A stretch of DNA of 64,000 bases from Hemerocallis citrina (taxonomy: Eukaryota > Streptophyta > Magnoliopsida > Asparagales > Asphodelaceae): positions 87,866,910 through 87,930,909 of the forward strand of contig CM030367.1 of the NCBI GenBank assembly GCA_017893485.1, read 5' to 3'. Under the pieces are notes generated by a model. It was not told the origin of the DNA, made no database searches, and was given only the letters and a program-made list of their open reading frames with translations. Of this stretch, positions 57,513-64,000 are shown in pieces. The first letter of the stretch is position 1; every line of letters begins with the position of its first letter. A program made the translations under genes and the position numbers.

Positions 57513-59091
57513 TTGAACCCAACCATGTCATACTATCAGGAACAGGAAGTAGACCAAATTAGAATGCATTGCATAGCGAGGGTTCGAATATCTAAACTTA
57601 GAGACAACGGCTTGATTTGGAAAGTATGTACTATGGGATGCATACATTTCCAAGGTCTCGCTTGCATTAGACTAAGTATGTTGGCTTGACCTGGGTCACA
57701 TGTAGTATGGGATGCATGTGCATCCAGAATCTTGCTGACATTAGATTAAGTGCATCTGTTCTATATTCTGTATTGTTGCATTAGACTCAGGTCATGGCAT
57801 ACACAAACACTAGGAAATTAGGATACACGTTTATTTTCCATTTAAGATGAAGTATGAGTGTGGAAGTGATGTATTGCGAGACGTGATGATATATGTTGTA
57901 AGGAATGAATGAATGCGGTGTTATATGATATGAGATTGGGAAAGAAGATAAGTTGTAAGTCTGTATTTGCAATGAATGGTAAATATGGTGCAGTTACGTG
58001 ATAGTAGAGTGTTTGTGAATCTAAAGCTTTATGGAAAAATAAGGCTATAAGAATGGTTGCTTAAGGCATAAAGTGATGTGCCTTAAGCGACAAATTGGAA
58101 TGATTTCCGAACTTATGATAAGTATGCTGCGAGCAGGTATGGATACGCATACAGGAAGTGATGCAGTGAGTATTTAATGTGAAATTTCATTTATAATATT
58201 TACATGTTCAGGTTTACCTTGGTATTCGTAAGTTCATTCTGTTTTACTAATAAAATTAATTTATTTGCTTTTTAATAAATTATACTCACACTAGAAATGG
58301 CTAACCCCTTAGTGTTTGGGGGGGGGGGGGTTAGGAGTCTCTGGACTACCTAGGCCCCTACTGTTACAGGTCCTCAGCGGTGCAGAGGTGAGGTGTAGAC
58401 TCTGTGGACGGAGCTTCATTTTACCATGGTCGCTTAAGGTTTAATTGTGTGAATAGTGCATTTTATGATTTAAATTGTATTCTTGCTGTATAAGTATGTG
58501 GATGATGATGATGAGTATAGTGTGGAGTGGTATGCTATGTTGTTGACCCGTACCCATCTCGTTGTGGAGTACCGGGCCCTGTGGTATGTTTTATGAATTA
58601 TTTTCTAAAAACCTTACTATGTTTTCAAAGGAAATTATGGTTTTTATTTGATATTTGATATTCTAGTATGAGTTTGGCCCCCAGAGCATATATATATATT
58701 GCCTGTGTGATTCTGCTCATTTTGGCATGGGGAGCCCGTGATATAATTGCCTGTGATGTGAGCTACGGAATTTAGAGCAGAATTCCGTAAGCTTTTTGTG
58801 TTTCGGGGTAGAAATTTCAGGAGAGACTCTGCCCGATTTTTCTTTGAAATATAACTATCTCAGTTTATGATTAAAGTGTTATAGAAATTGAAAGAATTGA
58901 GTTTGGAGTCAAAATGGGGGCGTTACGGCTTGATACGGATAATCGATGTTCGTAACTATTGATGTATTAACTCTGTTGGCAATAAAGTGTTTTAAATTTC
59001 CGTACTATTTACTTTGTTGAGATGCATTTGAAGGCAAAGATTCTGGTTGTGTCACGGATGTCCGATGATGGGGATCCGGGGCGTTACAGAG

Positions 59092-59103
59092 TGGTATCAG
59101 AGC
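59092..59103 (+). promoter_or_regulatory. LARD primer-binding site
   Basis: TGGTATCAGAGC lies 3 bp after the 5' LTR, complementary to the initiator tRNA-Met 3' end. Confidence 0.93.
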
Positions 59104-59210
59104 TGACTTCAAATTGCATTCTAACACAGTAGGAAATTAAAATCTTAAAGTGCCAGGTTAGAGGCAGGATTGTGATCAGATAGTTCGAGCAATCGATATA
59201 TATCTGAGAT

Positions 59211-59840
59211 TCCTCTCTAACCAAGACTGAACTCGTTTGCAATTTGTAGAATGGTGTTGAAGATATCTTCGTCAGTGATGTGTCAGTGGCAACAGATGAA
59301 CCAATACCCACGAATGGACTAATGTCAGTGGAGGGAGAGATAATGGAAGTCCTACAACAGATTGAGAGCGTAGGGGACTCACTCCCACCATCATCAAGCC
59401 GGACCGTGGAGCAACAGATAAAAGCTGACATATATCTGAGAAAGAAAATGTTAAAGGAAATTAAGGACAAGGAGGTTCGCCAGGCCGAGCAGCAGATTAC
59501 ACACCTAAGGAAAGAGCAAATGCAACTTCAATCCTATATGATACACTTACAGAATCATTGGTGTGAAATCCAGGAAGACACCAACTGCTAAGGAGATTAC
59601 CAAACCAAGGGGAACTGGAAAAAGAACCGAACATTCTAAAAGAGAACGCTCCAAGAAGGCAATTACCACCAAGGGTTGTTTGAATGTGGGAAAAACGGAC
59701 ATCTCAAGTCAAGATGCCCGACAATTATAGCCAAGAACTGTTACCACTGTGGAAAATTTGGACTTATCAAGCCGAATTGCCCACAACTACAAGGAGGATG
59801 CTCATCAAGCAAGAAACAGAACGTCAGTAACAAAGATTAA
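59211..59840 (+). pseudogene. LARD gag remnant with two decayed zinc knuckles
   Basis: The 59280-59591 frame is a charged, Gln/Glu/Lys-rich helix (L-R-K-E-Q-M-Q-L-Q-S-Y-M), likely coiled coil. After a stop and frame changes, 59680-59842 reads F-E-C-G-K-N-G-H-L-K-S-R-C-P and C-Y-H-C-G-K-F-G-L-I-K-P-N-C-P. These are two CX2CX4HX4C knuckles. The first has lost its first Cys through a probable one-base deletion, and the second has Leu for His. A TAA follows (59840-59842). It resembles the nucleocapsid end of chromovirus Gag. Nothing after it resembles protease or pol. Confidence 0.8.
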
Positions 59841-59842
59841 GA

Positions 59843-60953
59843 TCATGCGGACCAACCATATTTTGAAATGTTTTGAAAGTTGAAGGAAGATGTATTCTAC
59901 CTTGTACTATGAGTGTTCAACTCAGTTATGAGTGATATGACATTTTGGAAGGCCTTTTCATTGTGCTACTTTTTAGATGAGTGATTTTTCTTCTGATTAA
60001 AGCTTAGTTCGGCAGATATAACGATCATAAATCATATGGTAGCGCTTTACAACTATGATTATGATCTTTCATATATCTGAACCAGTCTCAGTGAATGTCA
60101 TTTATTTAATGAGCTTGGCGCAGTTGTGCTCAGTAGCGGCTAGTCTGTAACCTGACATCAATGGAGGCGCCAGCAACTGGACATCGGAAGGTAAATCTGC
60201 AACCAGACGCCGGGAAAAAGCCAATTCGTAACTTGATGTGCAGGTAACAAGTCTGCAGTCAAATGACAAGTGAGGGCGAGTGGTATCACAAAAGTTGGAA
60301 AAGAATGATAACGCCACATCGACAAGCTCAATACCGAGACTAGAATTCGAGACATACCAAGGAAGGCCCTGGTAGAGATTAGCGTAAACTAGATGCCATC
60401 ACCAGGAACCAATCAAGACGGAGCTCGAGGAAGGATCTGTCAATGATCAACCCAATCATTCTCAGAAGCGACAGAGTTCTCCAAGATCAGCTTATGATTA
60501 AACAACCACCAGGAGCACGCCAAGGAGGAAATCTCGCTCAGACAGAGGGCAATCATGTTAACATTTCAGTCAGGTCACCAAGAGGAGCTGCTCAGGGGCT
60601 GAAGCGGCAATGTGTGACTTCGTCCTTTCTAAGGAGGGAGTGGTCACCAACCAATAGGAATCGTAATCAAGGAGTAAACCAACGTCGCTCGTAGACAAGA
60701 ATAGAGCAAGGTAATGCAGCCATTGTCTACTCCAGAGCAGGAGCAGAAGAATGTCAACATCAAATTCATGATGGGTCTGTCCAGAAGGCTGAATGACAAC
60801 AGTTCAACCTGGTAGAAGACCAGTTTTTCGAGAATATCACTCGAGAAACTGGAGATGGTTCAGGAAATGTCTCGTGAACCATTGATGGTTGTGTTTTGTT
60901 TACCTCTCCACTAGCAGCGTTCTGAGGACAGAACGATTCTAAGGAGGGAGTGG
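59843..60953 (+). other. LARD internal tail, no pol
   Basis: It contains an 83-codon open frame (60443-60694) of low complexity and no known domain, and 'ctgcaacc.gac.ccgg' short repeats (60130-60250). A purine tract 'aaggagggagtgg' occurs twice: internally (60631-60643) and as the true tract just before the 3' LTR (60941-60953). Confidence 0.6.
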
Positions 60954-63900
60954 TGTAATACCCCGCAAAAATAGCATATGGCTATTTTGCATTGTAATCC
61001 GTACGCAATTGAGAATTGCACACAATTATGTATTTTCTAATAATGATTGATTGTTATTGAGAAATATCAGATATACTGTCTATCTTAGTTTATGCTTTTG
61101 GAGGGTTATTATGAGACGATTTTATGTATGTTTGATTGTTAGTATTTTAAAGAGTGAGAGTTGGGGTTTATTTGAAATGTTTTGGGACTTTGGGGTTTAT
61201 ATGTAATATTCCCCTTATATTATTTATTTATCTATTATATTTTTTTTTTATATAAAACCCCACCCCACCCCATCTTCTCCTCCTCCTTCTCCCTTCTCTT
61301 TTCTTCTTCCCGTCCATTTCCCAAACCGACCCAAAAAAAAATCCTCCCATCTCCTTCTCCTCCCTTCCTCCTCCCGTTCGCGCCAGTCGAAGGAAACGAA
61401 GCCCGCCCCTCCATCTTCTTCCTTCTCCATCTTCTTTCCATCCCGTTTCTTTTCCGACCCCCAAAACCGAGAACCCATCGCCGACGATTACCTCGCTCAA
61501 ATTCCCCCCGATCCTTCGTCAAATCCAAATTAAATCAAAGGGTAGACTAATGGAAGGATTCTCTACATCGTAGTAGCGTCGGATTTTCGATTGGATTTCG
61601 GGAAGGTAAACCCTACTTTATTTTATTGTATAAAATAAAGTATTTTCAATTCCTATTAAGTAGGATTTTTGTAGTAGGGAGATTAGGAGGAGTTGGGTGT
61701 TATAGATATGAGAAATTAGCAAATTGATAGAGGATTTGCAAGTTGTTAATAAATTAGAGTTTTGGGTTCGTAAAATGGAATTATATATGTAAGAATTAGT
61801 CCTCGTATGGTAGTAGAAATTGTAGTAGGACTATTAGAATAATTTTGGAGTGCTTTTAGTAATTGTTTGAAAATAAGAATCTCGTCGGAATTCGAATGAT
61901 TACGTGCAAAGCACGTGTGCATCATAGGCGTTCAATAGAATGCCTATGTGATATTGGAGTTAGTATTATTATTTTCCCGTAACTGGTTTGGATGCTTGAG
62001 CCTTGATTGCTTTGAACTCTGATGATAGGATATACTGGCGGCTTTGGAGGCGTGGTGGCCCTTCGAGGGACAATTTGTGAGTATGATATCTTTTATTTTA
62101 CGCACATAGCGTGTTGTGAAAATTTTAAATTATGAATTGTTGCGTATTTCCGTTTTTGTATCTTAAGTGTAGCATGGGTGTTTGAACTAAGGATTGGTGT
62201 GAACACTCTTGTATGTGTCCACACTATAGGTTAAAATTCATAAATTATCGAGGTTGGTTGATACCTCAAAATAAATTGTGGAGTGCAGCTGGTCTGAAAG
62301 GACAGAGCTGAAGCCGACTGCTTTTGGACCAAAGTCCGAGAGGTCATAACCAATTGTATATGTATAATCTTACTATGAACATTGAGAGAAGTTGTTGGTA
62401 TGGGTTATTTGATGATTCTCAAGTTTAGAAATTCTAGAGTTTGTTTGGTAAAGGGTAGTAAATGCTCTGCTGAAGGAGTGATTGAATTTGTGTGCTATGT
62501 TGGAAGAGTCGTAGCTCATGGTGCGAGATGAATCTAAATGTGAATTAGGAACTTGAGCTCTTAAATATTGAGAGAGTCGCCCACTAGGGAATTGTTGCGG
62601 ATCTCCCTACCCTTCTAGAAATTTAAGTGTGTTGAATTTCGATGAGCGCAGCTTGGGTCACAGCTACTGCTAATTCTTGAGTTATTTTATCGGACAATCG
62701 ATGAGGAGCCCTCTGCATACCGCAGTGTGGTGATCATGAGCTATCGGGTTTTAATGATGTCTTAGCATTTCATTTGGGACTTAGATAAGTTTCTGTGCTT
62801 AGTACTCATCGTGTTGAATGGGATCCAGGTATATGCTAGTGGACACGAACGAGTCGTACGGACTGCGGTCCGGTGAAATACGATGCTATTGGTATACTGC
62901 GGTATATCTTTAAGTTTGTCACGGCTGTTAAATGGGATCCAGGTATATGCTAGTGGACACGAACGGGTCGTACCGACTGCGGTCCGATAAAATATGATGC
63001 TATAGGTATACTGCGGTATATCTTCAAGTTCGTCACGGCTATTGAATGGGATCCGGGTATATGCTAGTAGACACGAACGGGTCGTACGTACTGCGGTCCG
63101 ACGAATTACGATGCTATAGGTATACTGCGGTATATCTTTAAGTTCGTCACGGCTATTGAATGGGATCTAGGTATATGCTAGTGGACACGAAAGGGTCGTA
63201 CGGACTGCGGTCCGGTAAAATACGATGCTATAGGTATACTGCGGTATACTTTAAGTTCGTCACGGCTGTTGAATGGGATCCGGGTATATGCTAGTGGACA
63301 CGAACGGGTCGTACGGACTACGGTCCGGCGAAATAAGATGCTATAGGTATACTGCGGTATATCTTTAAGTTCGTCACGGCTGTTGAATGGGATCCAGGTA
63401 TATGCTAGTGGACACGAACGGGTCGTACGGACTGCGGTCCGGTGAAATACGATGCTATAGGTATACTGCGGTATATCTTTAAGTTCGTCACGGCTGTTGA
63501 ATGGGATCCAGGTATATGCTAGTGGACACGAACGGGTCGTACGGACTGCGGTCCGGTGAAATACGATGCTATAGGTATACTGCGGTATATCTTTAAGTTC
63601 GTCACGGCTTTGAACCCAACCATGTCATACTATCAGGAATAGGAAGTAGACCAAATTAGAATGCATTGTATAGCGAGGGTTCGAATCCCTAAACTTAGAG
63701 ACAACAGCTTGATTTGTAAAGTATGTAGTATGGGATGCATACATTTCCAAGGTCTCGCTTGCATTAGACTAAGTATGTTGGCTTGACCTGGGTCACATGT
63801 AGTATGGGATGCATGTGCATCCAGAATCTTGCTGACATTAGATTAAGTGCATCTGTTCTATATTTTGTATTGTTGCATTAGACTCAGGTCATGGCATACA

Positions 63901-64000
63901 CAAATACTAGGAAATTAGGATACGCATTTATTTTCCATTTAAGATGAAGTATGAGTGTGGAAGTGATGTATTGCGAGACGTGATGATATATGTTGTAAGG
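60954..64000 (+). repeat. LARD 3' LTR (truncated by window)
   Basis: It aligns with the 5' LTR from its first base. Differences include a 9-bp deletion near 62067 relative to the 5' copy (tcttcgcgg) and one fewer 114-bp unit. Confidence 0.95.
62813..63609 (+). repeat. 114-bp tandem array, 7 units (3' LTR)
   Basis: Unit starts are at 62813, 62927, 63041, 63155, 63268, 63382 and 63496. One unit is 113 bp because of a T deletion near 63248. It is homologous to 56601-57512 but with seven units instead of eight. Confidence 0.97.

Larger units (their letters stand above)
54735..59088 (+). repeat. LARD 5' LTR
   Basis: 4354 bp. Landmarks: TATA box (55031), C/T-rich leader (55045-55250), twin hairpins (55682-55728), 114-bp array (56601-57512), a 12-bp G run (58319-58330) in a 'ggctaaccccttag' block shared with 1378-1410. 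No coding region. Purine/pyrimidine bias creates open frames at 54963-55308 that I do not regard as genes. Confidence 0.95.
54735..64000 (+). mobile_element. LARD-like LTR retrotransposon (4.35-kb LTR, 1.87-kb internal)
   Basis: The 5' LTR is 54735-59088 (TGTAATACCCC...GGGGCGTTACA). A PBS of initiator-Met type follows at 59092-59103, then a short internal region with a decayed gag (59089-60953), a purine tract (about 60941-60953) and the 3' LTR from 60954 to the window edge. LTRs more than twice as long as the interior, with no pol, define a large retrotransposon derivative. The two LTRs are closely similar (about two differences per 100 bases in the stretches I compared), so insertion was relatively recent. 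The 3' end and target duplication are not visible. Confidence 0.93.

Overview
This window is a repeat-dense piece of a large, TE-rich plant nuclear genome. It contains plant-type L1 LINEs, a Ty1/copia element, a non-chromovirus Ty3/gypsy element, hAT and MULE transposons, a MITE and a TRIM. The only cellular-looking gene is an mTERF (organellar transcription termination factor-like) reading frame, and it is broken. I found no rRNA or functional tRNA gene, and no protein-coding gene that looks intact.

Left third (1-14.6 kb). A long-LTR fragment (1-1698) and unassigned sequence precede a 5'-truncated LINE (2419-6520) bounded by a 16-bp target-site duplication (TSD). Next come a hAT element with a decayed ZMYM1-like transposase on the minus strand (about 6592-12309), an 818-bp TAA-flanked MITE packed with palindromes (12333-13150), and the mTERF pseudogene (13342-14324, minus).

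Middle (14.6-25.8 kb). This is a large MULE-like unit. Two genes read inward from its ends: a plant-mobile-domain (PMD) gene on plus (17732-20105) and a MuDR-type transposase on minus (24788-21907). Both are decayed, and an array of hairpins lies between them. A tandem TRIM (three LTRs, two internal domains; 15196-16785) sits in its left arm.

Right (26-52.2 kb). Two nested insertions lie in or beside a minus-strand LINE remnant. First, a gag-only copia element (26420-32613, TSD GGCCA) carries a solo LTR (27992-31351, TSD ACAGT), which itself carries a 233-bp LINE tail. Second, a Tat-like gypsy element (33754-52209, TSD GTATT) lacks recognisable reverse transcriptase and RNase H. It is interrupted inside integrase by an inverted solo LTR (37389-44840, TSD AATCC), which in turn contains a 3.5-kb hAT element (38229-41765). 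The gypsy 3' region holds a spliced-looking antisense gene and large 57-bp and 110-bp minisatellites.

Far right (52.2-64 kb). A second hAT 5' end (52874-53812) is cut by an inverted LTR (53813-54734), which is cut in turn by a LARD-like element. That element has a 4.35-kb 5' LTR, a 1.87-kb internal region with a decayed gag, and a 3' LTR running off the window. Each LTR carries a 114-bp tandem array (8 versus 7 units) whose unit encodes two hairpins with the same TGCG loop.

No intact mobilisation gene is visible, so every element here appears non-autonomous or dead. Several long-LTR families and the TRIM share near-identical 11-bp inverted LTR termini, which suggests, but does not prove, mobilisation by the same chromovirus-type machinery. 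The most unusual signals are the covarying palindromes of the MITE, the twin-hairpin 114-bp arrays, the perfect 38-bp-arm palindrome in the MULE, and the LTR-internal tRNA-like box A/box B modules.
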